From positions 52,838,303 through 52,902,302 of the forward strand of contig JACMZG010001863.1 in NCBI GenBank assembly GCA_018340805.1: a stretch of 64,000 nucleotides of DNA, read 5' to 3'. This DNA comes from Microvelia longipes. Lineage: Eukaryota; Arthropoda; Insecta; Hemiptera; Veliidae. The notes beneath the pieces were generated by a model. That model had not been told where the DNA came from, did not search any database, and worked only from the letters and a program-made list of their open reading frames with translations. Both the position numbers and the translations under genes were made by a program. Positions 20,201 to 26,765 of the stretch are shown piece by piece. Every line of letters begins with the position of its first letter. Position 1 is the first letter of the stretch.

Positions 20201-23200
20201 CATGATGTATTAGGGTGTTTATATATTAATATTAGGATATTATTATTGTAGGTAGGAGTGAGTGAGGTTATTTTACCCACCCATCCCCACTTCTTATCTT
20301 ATCTCTTCCATTTAAGACGAACTATTTTTTAACTAGACTTTTTATTATGGGTGAAAGAAAAGAGTCTCTCCACAAAAATATTTGATTGGCAAAGTGCTTT
20401 CAACCTAAAATGAGGCCATCATCAATGCCTGTACAAACAAGTCAAACAACTAAAACTAATCAATCAAATAAAAAAAAAGTAACATAAATACAAAACTAAA
20501 TAAGAAAGATCGCAACAAAATAAATAAATAAATAATAACAGAACAAAAAATATAGGGAAATAATACGAATAAATAATAAAATAAACAATTAACTAATCAA
20601 CAAATAAATAATTAAATAAACAATAAAAAAATACCTTAAAATAAAGAATAAAGTATTTTTTTATTGTTTATTTAATTATTTATTTGTTGTTTATTATTTA
20701 TTATTTATTCGTATTATCATTCAACAGATTGACATTCCGAAGAATGCCTCTCTCCCTTCTCATCATAAACCACAGTTAACTGACGCCTATTTTCTAAATA
20801 AGATTTGATAAGGTCAAAAGCCACTCCTTTCAGTCCTATTTTTTTACACTTCTCTAGCAGGACAAAGTCATTGACTAGGTCAAAGGCCTTGGATAAGTCA
20901 ATTAACAAAGCAACGACCTTTGACCTGCCATCCAATTTCTTTCTAACAGTGTCTGTAAATTCTTTTAAAGCAGTTAATGTTGAGCTATTCTTTTTATAAC
21001 CATATTGGCAGTCAGTTATTAAATTATACTTTGTGTTTTAGGAACTTTTCAAAACATTTTTATCTACTAGCTGACCATTTTCGTCATCAGGTGTCTTTAT
21101 TTTGAATTAACTTGATATTAAATAAGCTTGATTGCATTTCCAGCTCCCACCTGTTGGTATAAAGTCATTTGATTGATTTGACTTAAATTACTTTAAGGGT
21201 TTGTTTATCAGAGCAATGGGTGGAATCAGCGGTGTTAATACTCATTCAATCTGTTTTAGAAAATTTTGGCAAGGAGAAGACGGTTTGCTGAAGAAAGAGA
21301 ACATGTTTGGAGCAGCAATCGAGACTCTCCAGCAACTTAAGACTACCTTCTCTCCGATGGAGAAACTATTTGTTCTGAGAAGGACTTTCCATGAAATACC
21401 CAAGGTAAAATATTTTGTCGTCTGGTAAATGAGTGAAATTTTCAGTTGACATAGACTTGGTTTTTTTATTTTTATTATTTTTTTTTATTTAAAGCTTTTA
21501 TTTCACATTTCTTTATACATGAAGAATAGTTACAATTTTAATTACAATAGTATTAATTTATACATTCATTAGTTAATAATATATTCATAATTAAAATATA
21601 ATAATAATAAAAAAAACATGTGAAATCCCACAAGGAAGTCCTGAGTGTAGGAGACATTTTAAGTATTAAATGTAAGAGGTTAAATTTGGCATGCAAGCTT
21701 ATGAGGAAAAATACATAATTATAAGTTGTGGAACATTGTTTTTTTCAAAATTTTAATAATTAAGAATAAGGATTACAAGTTAAGAAAAAAAAATAAACTT
21801 AATTAAATAAAAAAATTACAACTATTTTTTTTTTTTTTGCATTGGTCTACTAGGACCATACCGCCATGGTATATATATTTTATACTTTTAAATAATAAAA
21901 AATGTTTAAAATTTTGATAGAAAAAAATGAAATAATTTACTGGTTAAAAGAACTTTTAATATCATGGATTAGTTATTATTAATTATTTACAATCTTGATA
22001 AAAGAAATTTTTCTTTGCTTGGAAATTGTTTATTTTATTATGGACCTTTGGAAATTATTTTTATATTATTTTTAAGATGTTGTTACTATAATAATAATTT
22101 AATTTGTTATTTTATTACTATTTTGTACTTAATATTGTATGATATATGTATAATTTTAGTTTAAGCTAGATTAAACAAAACTAAATTTTAATTTTTAGTT
22201 TACTAGCAAAAAAGTAAATTTTTTTGTACACTTCTATTGACTCTGAAGATAACAAGGTGTAGTTATAGTTAAACGGTTGAGCGACACTTTTAGTATCATG
22301 TAGCTAATTTAACAGTACAGCACGCTCGGCTGAATAGCGAGAACAGTGCATTATTATATGCTCAAGATCCTCAACTGTATTACAAAAAGTGCAGTTTGGA
22401 TCATTTTCTAAATTTATTTTGTTTAAATAAGATTTACAGATACCATGGTTTATACACAGTCGAATCGTAAATGTTGAAAAATATCTACTTGTAGCTTGGC
22501 CTTTAAACCAAGGAACTTGTCCGACTACAGGCTGGTGAGCTGTATAAAAACTACTAGCTTGTTGGTTATTTTGCCAAACTTGCCAACTAGATAGAGCTGA
22601 TGAATTTATTCGCCTATTAATATCTGTATATGGTACTTTATACTGCAATCCATAGAGAATGGCTGACTCATCATCGTCACAACTCTCCTTCGCTAAATTA
22701 TCTACAGTTTCGTTAGGCGTAATACCTGTGTGACCCTTGAGCCAGACCAACTCTATGATTTTATTTTTTAAGGAGATAGAGAAACATAAGTTTATTATTT
22801 GACATGTTAAATAATTATTGAGAGAAGAGAACGATTTATTTTGAACAGCGGAAACTAAACTTTGATTGTCTTAACTACAACTATTAATTATTCTAAAAGT
22901 AAGTTAATTTGAGTTTCTAGGAGCCATTCCTTAATTTTATTTTTAAAAGTTTTTGTTTTATATTTTTTGTGACCTTCAGGTATAGTATTGTATAATTTTA
23001 TACTATAACAGTAAATTGATTTTAATTTAATATTTTTATGACTACTTTCTGATTTTAGATTATTTTTGCATTTATATTTTGTGTTATGCAGCTGCTATAC
23101 ATAATACAGCTATATGTAAAATACAGCTACACCATGTCTAAAATACAGCTACACCCTGTGTAAAATACAGTTGCACCATGTGTGACCATGGCATGTGCAA

Positions 23201-25390
23201 ACTCAGAGACTACAAGAGTTTAAATTTGTGCATATATTGTTTAGGCTGTGAAAAGTGTAACTAGTAGAAAATTTGACTGGGGTATGAATGATTTGCTGCC
23301 TATCTTTCAGTACATAGTAGTCAGATCTCATATACAAGCTCTCGGCTCTGAAATCAACTTCATACAGGACTTTATGGAACCATCCTTACAGATAGGAGAG
23401 CTAGGCATTGTTTTCACGACTCTTCAGGTATATTTATTTTAATTATGTTATTTTAATGCATAAAGAGTTTATTAATTTTTATAAACTTTTTTACAAAAAT
23501 GTAAACGACATTAACATAGAAGGAGTGACACATTAATATCAAGATCGAGACGAAATTTCGTAAGTTTATAAAACTTACAGAACACAGCTGTTCTAAGTTA
23601 TAACGACATTGTCTCAATTTATTTTTGAATTTGAGATGCCGTTTAGCTAAAAGATAAATGTCTCATTTATTGTCAGTCAATAAATTTGGTCTTAAAAGCG
23701 GTATGAAGGTGACTGCCTTATATCTGACTGCTGATATCTGACTTTCTCATATTCCTCTACGTCAATACATTTATTGTTCATAATTATTGTTAATTAAAGT
23801 ATAACACACAGCTAATTAAGTTATAACACAGCACTAAAATCAGTTGACAGCACACCAAAAATCTGTGAGGGAATGGATTCTGATCCCCGCCTCTTCCCCC
23901 TCCACCTCATGCCAACCCCTTTTTATAAAATATTACTTTTTAATTATCATTAAAAGGCTTTTAAAAATTTGTAATCTCGTCGCTTTTTTCCCTCATGGTG
24001 CTTAATGTAATTAACAACTTTAACTCCACTTAATTAATACTTACGAACAAAATTTAAGCAACACTTAATTGGTAACTTTAAAAGATACAACAATGGTTTT
24101 ACTGAAAAAGTTAAATATTTTTTTAAAATTAAAAATATTATATCAAACACATTGGAAGTACACATCCACAAAACTGTACAATGAACTACCAGATAACATA
24201 ATTTTTAATATAACGAAAGAAAATTACAAAAACAAAATTAAAACTATTCTTATTGATAGACAATATAACACATATTTAAAATCCTTATAAGTCGAAATTT
24301 AACAAAAAATTATTTTAGTGGGAAATAGAAATATTTCTTATGTAGATATATATATATTTAAAAGAACATAGTACTGAAAGATAGATGACTAGATGTTTCT
24401 TTAAATTAGTATAATAAAACAACATCCTCTTTGCAGCACAAGACTAATATCTTACAGCAGAGAGTATTTTCCTATATGCTGATTGTAACTGATCTGCAAT
24501 ATTTATGTAATAAATGGATAAATTTGCATGTTTCATAAGAATGTTGAAATTGTCATTACTTTGAATCATAGAGTCAGTTATTTTGTACTTAAATTTATTT
24601 AAAATAAAGGAATATTATAAAAAAATGATAAAATTCAAAACAATTCTGACTTACAGTATTGACAGAGTAGGGATTTTTTTGTTACTTAAAGAAAGGGATT
24701 TTTTGTTACTTAAAGAAAGGGATTTTTTTGTTACTTAAAAAAAGGGATTTTTGTGACTTAAATTAAGGGTTTTTTTGTTACTTAAAAAACAAACATTTTA
24801 TCAAATTTTTTGATTAAAAAAAAAGAGGTTGAAAGCATTGAGATTTTGGCTGGCTGTCAACTGATTTTAGCCGTGTTTTATACTATAGTTATAGTTTTTC
24901 CAGGTTGACATTGAATAAATAATAATATAATTCAGATTGAGTATGCAAGAATGCTATAAAGTTACAATATTAAATAAGTAAAAGAAATGATAAAAATATT
25001 GCTAAAAATAGTTGGTTTTGAATAGAAGCGTTAGGTAAGAAGTGCCGTGGGGTGGGTAAAATAACCTGACTTACTCCCACCTACACATCGCCCCCTTGCA
25101 GCTGTAGGGACTTTTTCTTCCCTTGTAGTGTGTTAAAAGCGTTACATTTTCTCCCTTCCAGCTTATTTTTAGTCACATGACCATGTAGGAAGATATAGTG
25201 CGGCGAGTATAATCTTTATTTTTTAAAATCATTTCTTCTAGGATAAATCTTAAAGAAAAACTCTTTTGCTAATTAAAGGGAAACAAAAAAGAACATTTTC
25301 TTGATTACTTCGACCCTGTGTTATAATGTTATGAATGTTTTTCAGGCCTGTTTTAAACAAATCCTACTGGAGAAGATAAATATTTCCTAA
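5067..25390 (+). CDS. ALS2: Alsin (ALS2) orthologue, C-terminal half: MORN repeats and VPS9 domain (10 exons)
   Basis: Alsin is an endosomal guanine-nucleotide-exchange factor for Rab5-family GTPases, built as RCC1-like, DH/PH, MORN and VPS9 modules. Here the exons at 5067-5233, 6985-7094, 7836-7942 and 9290-9394 code MORN repeats. The exons at 10644-10911 and 15168-15382 code the linker and the start of the C-terminal region. The exons at 19041, 21260, 23245 and 25346 code the VPS9 region, ending in ACFKQILLEKINIS and a stop. Phases join across all junctions except after the 19041 exon. The HPMILPKVY, DLLPIFQYIVV, LGSEINFIQDFM and GIVFTTLQACF strings are what identify VPS9 of the alsin type. 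RCC1 and DH/PH exons are absent and presumably lie left of the window. No clear AATAAA follows within 500 bp. Confidence 0.9.
5265..5458. repeat. Minisatellite, 26/33-bp units
   Basis: The phrase CTAGACTAGATATTCAGGTA recurs six times. Early copies have 26-bp spacing; later copies carry an extra CAACACC giving 33-bp spacing. It contains repeated CTAG/TCTAGA sites. The array is intronic in ALS2. Confidence 0.85.
5459..5590 (+). repeat. SINE 3' fragment with ATT-repeat tail
   Basis: The segment ends CCTGATGAGCTACAAGGCTC, TTAACGGGTATT and then (ATT)n. The tail of the neighbouring unit at 5738-5950 has a comparable CCTGATGGGCCGAAAGGCCC plus AAAACGGG layout, suggesting one SINE family. Confidence 0.45.
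5738..5960 (+). mobile_element. tRNA-derived SINE (type 2)
   Basis: The head resembles a decayed tRNA gene: an A-box-like GTGGCCGTGATCATAAGG and, 40 nt on, a B-box-like GGGGTTCCCAGCCC (5790-5805). The body ends with a small hairpin GGGCCGAAAGGCCC and a T/A-rich tail. Its length of about 220 bp fits a SINE. It is not an intact tRNA, since the second promoter box deviates. Confidence 0.5.
6126..6820 (+). mobile_element. Long tRNA-derived SINE (about 690 bp) with A tail
   Basis: The head at 6130-6198 has a good A box (TAGCTCAGTGGTAGAGCG) and B box (GGTTCAAATCC), the internal Pol III promoter. The body includes three diverged about 100-bp repeats built on AGCCAGAGCGGTGAGCCTAG (6375-6680). The 3' end is TGACCCTACGGGTTAAAGCG followed by an A-rich tail. 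ACATTGGAAC before (6116-6125) and ACATTGAAC after (6821-6829) look like a slightly decayed target duplication. Confidence 0.75.
6985..7094 (+). CDS. ALS2: ALS2 MORN exon 2 of the window
   Basis: Acceptor TTTTAG; donor ACA|GTAAAT. It codes GEKYLGCWTNNMRNGSGLI and YYEGTFEKDVLT, one full MORN repeat plus the start of the next. Phase 1 in, phase 0 out. Confidence 0.85.
7095..7835. other. ALS2 intron, 741 bp, no feature seen
   Basis: AT-rich. I see no repeat family or ORF beyond splice signals (GTAAAT donor, TTGCAG acceptor). Phrases around 7215-7330 (opposed T/A-rich text mentioning TTTATGCTAGAGAGTTGAAA) recur in reverse near 17960-18100, so part of it is probably an old dispersed repeat. Confidence 0.5.
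7836..7942 (+). CDS. ALS2: ALS2 MORN exon 3 of the window
   Basis: Acceptor TTGCAG; donor CAG|GTTTGT. It codes GHGVMVLEDGSHYEGELKE followed by GYFAGKGVLTFSSGD, one to one-and-a-half MORN repeats. Phase 0 in, phase 2 out; the split Arg codon is completed by the next exon. Confidence 0.85.
8309..8859 (+). mobile_element. tRNA-derived SINE, 551 bp, with 11-bp target duplication
   Basis: The head carries an A box (GTGGTGTAGTGGTTAAGG) and a B box (GGGTTCAATCCT). The body includes ACTCGTTAAAGATCCCTTAC and GTGAGAGCACGTGTTGTTCC. GAGGGATGGGC flanks both sides (8298-8308 and 8860-8870). An inverse copy of nearly the same length lies at 14333-14845 in a later intron of the same gene. It is Pol III-type and non-coding. 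Confidence 0.85.
9149..9240. repeat. 31-bp tandem repeat, 3 copies
   Basis: TCTGTTTATTGTTATCAGTT plus GATTATATAAA repeats three times, the first copy diverged. It ends 50 bp before an ALS2 exon. Confidence 0.8.
9290..9394 (+). CDS. ALS2: ALS2 exon, last MORN repeat
   Basis: Acceptor TTTCAG; donor CA|GTGAGT. It codes FEGTLNGSWNQKIKINGVL and a hydrophilic linker ending in LKPQ. The FEG..NG.W pattern is the final MORN unit. Phase 2 in, phase 2 out. Confidence 0.85.
9815..10508. mobile_element. MITE of the GGGAGTAAC family (694 bp)
   Basis: TIRs GGTACTTCTTTAAATAGTTA and its complement at 10470-10508. CAAATTTT (9807-9814) and CAAATTTC (10509-10516) form a 7/8 target duplication. Its left part matches 1226-1750 of the larger relative. 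The right end holds three about 65-bp tandem copies of a subterminal block with CAGTATAGTACTCCCCTAAA, so terminal motifs have been multiplied. Confidence 0.8.
10285..10500. repeat. Tandem subterminal repeats inside the MITE
   Basis: Three copies of a block containing GGGAGTAACTATCTAAAGAA, preceded by short GTACAGTATAGTAC palindromic text. They are part of the element's right end. Confidence 0.8.
10644..10911 (+). CDS. ALS2: ALS2 exon, linker between MORN and VPS9
   Basis: Acceptor TTACAG; donor TTG|GTAAGA. It codes 89 residues including SADLKWKAIFKQCW, DTVQAWENIAISLC and IYARILEYLNL. In alsin this stretch joins the MORN repeats to the VPS9 region. Phase 2 in, phase 0 out. Reading continues open into the intron to 11070, but the donor consensus and the next exon's frame favour splicing at 10911. 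Confidence 0.85.
11470..12040. repeat. Diverged long tandem repeat
   Basis: Two to three diverged copies share CAACCCTTAAAAACTACC, TTAGAGCAA and TTTAATGATGCAT with TATGGAGTATT, about 260 bp apart. It is non-coding and AT-rich. Confidence 0.5.
13069..13929 (-). mobile_element. Tigger/pogo-type DNA transposon, internally deleted (861 bp)
   Basis: It begins CAGTCGGATCTCTATATAAC and ends with the inverse (GTTCGTTATATGAAGGTCCG then ACTG), flanked on both sides by TA, the Tc1/mariner target. Subterminal TTCGTTATATAGAAATTTCG motifs repeat at both ends. It retains only the transposase N-terminus on the minus strand. Confidence 0.88.
13226..13528 (-). pseudogene. Tigger transposase fragment, CENP-B-type HTH
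   Basis: About 100 residues begin KRKSLSLSEKIYLLKDSGDG. Then KNKDLSLKYKIAPSSISTIL matches the CENP-B N-terminal helix-turn-helix that binds the TIRs in pogo/Tigger transposases. YEDIDDAILQWVTMLRDKNM matches the start of the second HTH. The DDE catalytic domain is missing, so the protein cannot transpose by itself. Confidence 0.85.
14333..14845 (-). mobile_element. tRNA-derived SINE, inverse copy of the 8309-8859 family
   Basis: Inverse homologue of the SINE at 8309-8859, with the tRNA-like head at the right (B box complement near 14770-14785). CCCGGGGTTA flanks both sides (14323-14332, 14846-14855). Part of the head-proximal body is rearranged near 14695-14730. It lies in the next but one ALS2 intron from its opposite-strand partner. 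Confidence 0.85.
15168..15382 (+). CDS. ALS2: ALS2 exon, N-terminal part of the VPS9 region
   Basis: Acceptor TTTCAG; donor AA|GTAAAA. It codes 71 residues: ECKEHPLGRTLADLVEAYN, YGGILVHPLLLEHAVAELHS and LYQIVKQLFPALPH. In alsin this segment leads into the VPS9 core. Base composition is clearly less AT-rich than the introns. Phase 0 in, phase 2 out. Confidence 0.87.
15557..16479. mobile_element. TIR element, 923 bp, TA target duplication
   Basis: The ends TAATACGACACACGGCTAAA and their inverse at 16460-16479 form TIRs of about 40 bp, extending through AATTGACAGC. TA flanks each side. The uninterrupted partner arm of the host element gives the empty site CTAACTAGAGG. Relatives: about 23797-24886, 55221-55672 and 33838-34012. 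A minus-strand ORF at 15920-16186 (88 residues, WSVNQKTAFFWKMACLIID) might be a transposase scrap, but I cannot assign it. Confidence 0.75.
16542..16587. repeat. Near-perfect palindrome, about 21-bp arms
   Basis: TTCTTACTAGGTATTAGAGT and its inverse ACTCTAATACCTAGTAAGAA face each other with about 3 bases between. It forms the tip of the foldback element. Confidence 0.85.
17105..17657. repeat. Minisatellite, about 60-bp unit, about 9 copies
   Basis: The unit contains ATATACAATTTGCCAAATAT, ACTTTAACGGGTCTTCAGAC and TCACTTCACTCGTCCTCAGG. Copies differ by small deletions and base changes. Because the unit length is close to a multiple of three, it produces repetitive spurious ORFs (16952-17717) that are not genes. 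Confidence 0.9.
18757..19010. repeat. Direct tandem duplication of about 127 bp
   Basis: TTTTATAATTATCAGTTATT through GAACTTGTAACTGTTGAAA and AAAACCTATTG occurs twice back to back, the second copy with a small insertion. It ends about 30 bp before an ALS2 exon and so duplicates the branch-point region. Confidence 0.85.
19041..19219 (+). CDS. ALS2: ALS2 exon, VPS9 core, 3' boundary unresolved
   Basis: Acceptor TGATTTCAG joins in phase with the previous exon (split Asn codon). It codes SPRILLHPMILPKVYSSLF, VLYSLQNKAEDDTYWRRLLK and then KWTSRHLSWLFLPQSLS before an in-frame stop at about 19220. The HPMILP..Y..LF.LY.L..E and DD.YW pattern is alsin-specific. The next exon needs a phase-2 donor, but there is no GT in frame before the stop. 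The +1 frame after YW reads SGHPDTSHGF, closer to the alsin QPDIALLGF pattern, so a one-base indel or an unusual donor is likely. Confidence 0.75.
19212..19392. repeat. Minisatellite, about 35-bp unit, 5 copies, each with a donor-like GTAAGA
   Basis: Units of GGCATAGATAAGTAAGAACA plus TCTCTTATCTTTATT. The first copy reads ATAAATAAG, the others ATAAGTAAG. The array starts directly after the ALS2 exon at 19041. Confidence 0.9.
19405..20300. repeat. Dispersed repeat, inverse relative at about 25030-25215
   Basis: CACTATATCTTTCTACATG, ACATGACTAAAAATAA, GTCCCTACAGCTGCAAGAG and GAGGTTATTTTACCCACCC recur in inverse order and strand at 25030-25215, where the intervening parts are missing. It is probably a non-autonomous transposon with its intact copy here. 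It is non-coding. Confidence 0.5.
20345..20720. repeat. Partial foldback-element arm and AT-rich palindromic sequence
   Basis: GAGTCTCTCCACAAAAATAT, GGCAAAGTGCTTTCAACCT and GGCCATCATCA match the arm of the 15488-16692 element. 20540-20715 is low-complexity AAT/AAAT text with inverse stretches around 20600-20700. Confidence 0.55.
20717..21024 (-). pseudogene. Non-LTR retrotransposon RT fragment (motif A region)
   Basis: The minus-strand translation runs DCQYGYKKNSSTLTALKEF, then KVVALLIDLSKAFDLVNDF and LLEKCKKIGLKGVAFDLIKS. LLIDLSKAFD is RT motif A with the catalytic Asp; QYGYKKN is the preceding conserved block. Only about 100 residues are left. It lies inside the ALS2 intron, antisense to the gene. 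Confidence 0.85.
21260..21404 (+). CDS. ALS2: ALS2 exon, VPS9 domain
   Basis: Acceptor GTTTTAG; donor AAG|GTAAAA. It codes KFWQGEDGLLKKENMFGAA, IETLQQLKTTFSPMEKLFVL and RRTFHEIPK. Alsin has KFW...A...LQQ...TF.P..KL.V...TF.EI at the same place. The exon opens with the third base of a codon (the Arg of RKFW), so it requires a phase-2 donor upstream. Phase 0 out. Confidence 0.9.
21825..22870 (-). mobile_element. Non-LTR retrotransposon, 5'-truncated, with poly-A tail
   Basis: On the minus strand, an RNase H domain (DNQSLVSAVQNKSF..., then LVWLKGHTGITPNETVDNLA) is followed by a CTFCNTVEDLEHIIMHC zinc-knuckle-like tail. This is the C-terminal order of I/Jockey-related ORF2 proteins. The ORF is open from 22870 down to the stop at 22304. 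A TAA sits directly before the Asp-containing RNase H motif (22871-22873), so the copy is broken there. A 3' UTR ends in a 14-base A tail (T at 21825-21838). Confidence 0.85.
22888..23093 (-). pseudogene. LINE ORF2 C-terminal fragment
   Basis: The minus strand reads LHNTKYKCKNNLKSESSH, SIYCYSIKLYNTIPEGHK and FKNKIKEWLLETQINLLLE with a stop at 22888-22890. The K.YN.LP...K.....FK..LK.WL pattern is the usual end of Jockey/CR1-type ORF2. It has similar design to the plus-strand fragment at 24069-24290. Confidence 0.7.
23092..23180. repeat. Short tandem repeat, about 28-bp
   Basis: Repeated AAAATACAGCTACACCATGT with variants, three to four copies. Confidence 0.75.
23245..23427 (+). CDS. ALS2: ALS2 exon, VPS9 catalytic core
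   Basis: Acceptor TTTAG; donor CAG|GTATAT, phase 0 both sides. It codes RKFDWGMNDLLPIFQYIVV, RSHIQALGSEINFIQDFMEP and QIGELGIVFTTLQ. This holds the VPS9 signature DDLLP..IY.V..A..P.L.SEI.FIE.F....GE.G...T.L. The first Asp of the DD pair is Asn here (codon AAT); the Pro and the Thr of FTTL are present. Human alsin keeps both Asp as far as I recall. Confidence 0.92.
24069..24290 (+). pseudogene. Possible LINE ORF2 C-terminus
   Basis: YTSTKLYNELPDNIIFNITK and ENYKNKIKTILIDRQY followed by a stop resemble the K.YN.LP...FK.KLK...L tail of LINE ORF2 proteins. There is no ATG at a plausible site. It lies within a DNA-transposon copy, so it was probably inserted or captured. Confidence 0.45.
24667..24800. 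repeat. Tandem repeat, about 25-bp unit, 5 copies
   Basis: GGGATTTTTTTGTTACTTAA plus AGAAA recurs with small changes. Confidence 0.85.
25346..25390 (+). CDS. ALS2: ALS2 terminal coding exon
   Basis: Acceptor TTTTTCAG joins in phase 0 and codes ACFKQILLEKINIS then TAA. Alsin proteins end in a similar AC...Q...EK sequence directly after FTTL(K/Q), which supports this short last exon and the stop. Confidence 0.9.
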   Translation, partial: ACFKQILLEKINIS

Positions 25391-25610
25391 TGAATACTTA
25401 CCCGCTAGAACTTGTAAATAACATTTTAGTATTGTCTAGTACTGTGTTAACAAAAAGTCTGTCTTGTAAATATATGTATTTGATAAATGTAGGGTTGTGA
25501 AAATTGAAATTCTTTTATACAAAAGTTCAATTAAGTATTGAGTTAAAATTGTGTCGGGTAAGTGACACTTAACAATTTTCATTTTTTAAGGGACCCCCTG
25601 TATACACACA

Positions 25611-25810
<200 letters not shown>

Positions 25811-26449
25811 GAGGTCAATTAAAAATAGAAAATTGTTATGCGTCACCCACACGACTCCAATTTTTTTCCCCGGGTGCATAGTAATAAGCTAATGACTTTG
25901 TTTCTGAAATTGGAAAGTCACCGATTATTATGGATGACTTTAAGTAAAAGGTATCCAACAGAAGTTGGGGCTTCTACTTTTTCTCAGACATTTAATGCCA
26001 AAATAAATATTTGCTACAAAGTTTTTTTGGACATGAAGCAGAGTTTTAAGTATATAAGACTTTGTCTATAGTAATAGACAATGTACTTATATACTTCCGC
26101 AAGTCTTAAGACTTGCGCACTTTCCATTTGATTAATTTTAAAAAGTATTATAATTCATTAAAGAATCTCAATTTTCACAAACCCTAATTATTAATAATTG
26201 TTTTTGTTAAAAGATAATAACATTTAAAGATTTATATCAATGTAATGGTGTAATGATATGTGTGTAAAACCATGTTTAGTTTCTTTATGTTTTGTCGATG
26301 TTCCTTGAATTTTTTTTATTATTTTTAAAATAAACTAAAAAATTTAAACTGTACTGAATCAATTTGGTTTGTTTCTTTTGAAATTTTAATTTTTATGCTT
26401 TAAATATATTAAGTTGAACACAAGTATTCTTTATATCGTGATATAATTG

Positions 26450-26765
26450 TTATATTCGTGTTCTGCAATATTGTGATACCTTTATTTCATACGTGTTCCG
26501 CGATATTGTGATACATTTACTTTATTTATGTTCCCCAATATTGTGATACCTTTATTTTATTTATTTTCTGCAATATCATGATACCTTTGTTGTATTTGTG
26601 TTCCGCGATATCGTAATACGTTTATTTTATTTATGTTCTGCAATATCATGATACCTTTGTTGTATTTGTGTTCCGCGATATCGTGATACCTTTATTTTAT
26701 GTGTGTTGTGCAATGTTGTGATACCTTTGTTTTATTTGTGTTGCACGATGTTGTAATATCTTTGT
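26450..26765. repeat. Minisatellite, about 35-bp unit, about 9 copies
   Basis: The unit TGTTCCGCGATATTGTGATA plus CCTTTATTTTATT alternates between GCGATATCG-type and GCAATATCATG-type variants, suggesting a two-unit higher-order repeat. Confidence 0.88.

Larger units (their letters stand above)
21405..23244. other. ALS2 intron with two antisense LINE fragments
   Basis: It contains a LINE 3' region (21825-22870), another LINE C-terminus (22888-23093) and a short tandem repeat (23092-23180). 21430-21820 is AT-rich sequence without recognised content. Confidence 0.6.
23797..24886. mobile_element. TIR element, relative of the 15557-16479 family, carrying a LINE scrap
   Basis: The left end (CACTAAAATCAGTTGACAGC near 23830) and right end (complement at 24852-24875) are TIRs of the TA-flanked family. 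The subterminal phrases TCTGTGAGGGAATGG and CCTCCACCTCATGCCAAC match the other copies. The left TIR is partly duplicated (ATAACACA occurs twice). The middle carries a LINE C-terminal piece (24069-24290) and a tandem repeat. Confidence 0.65.
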
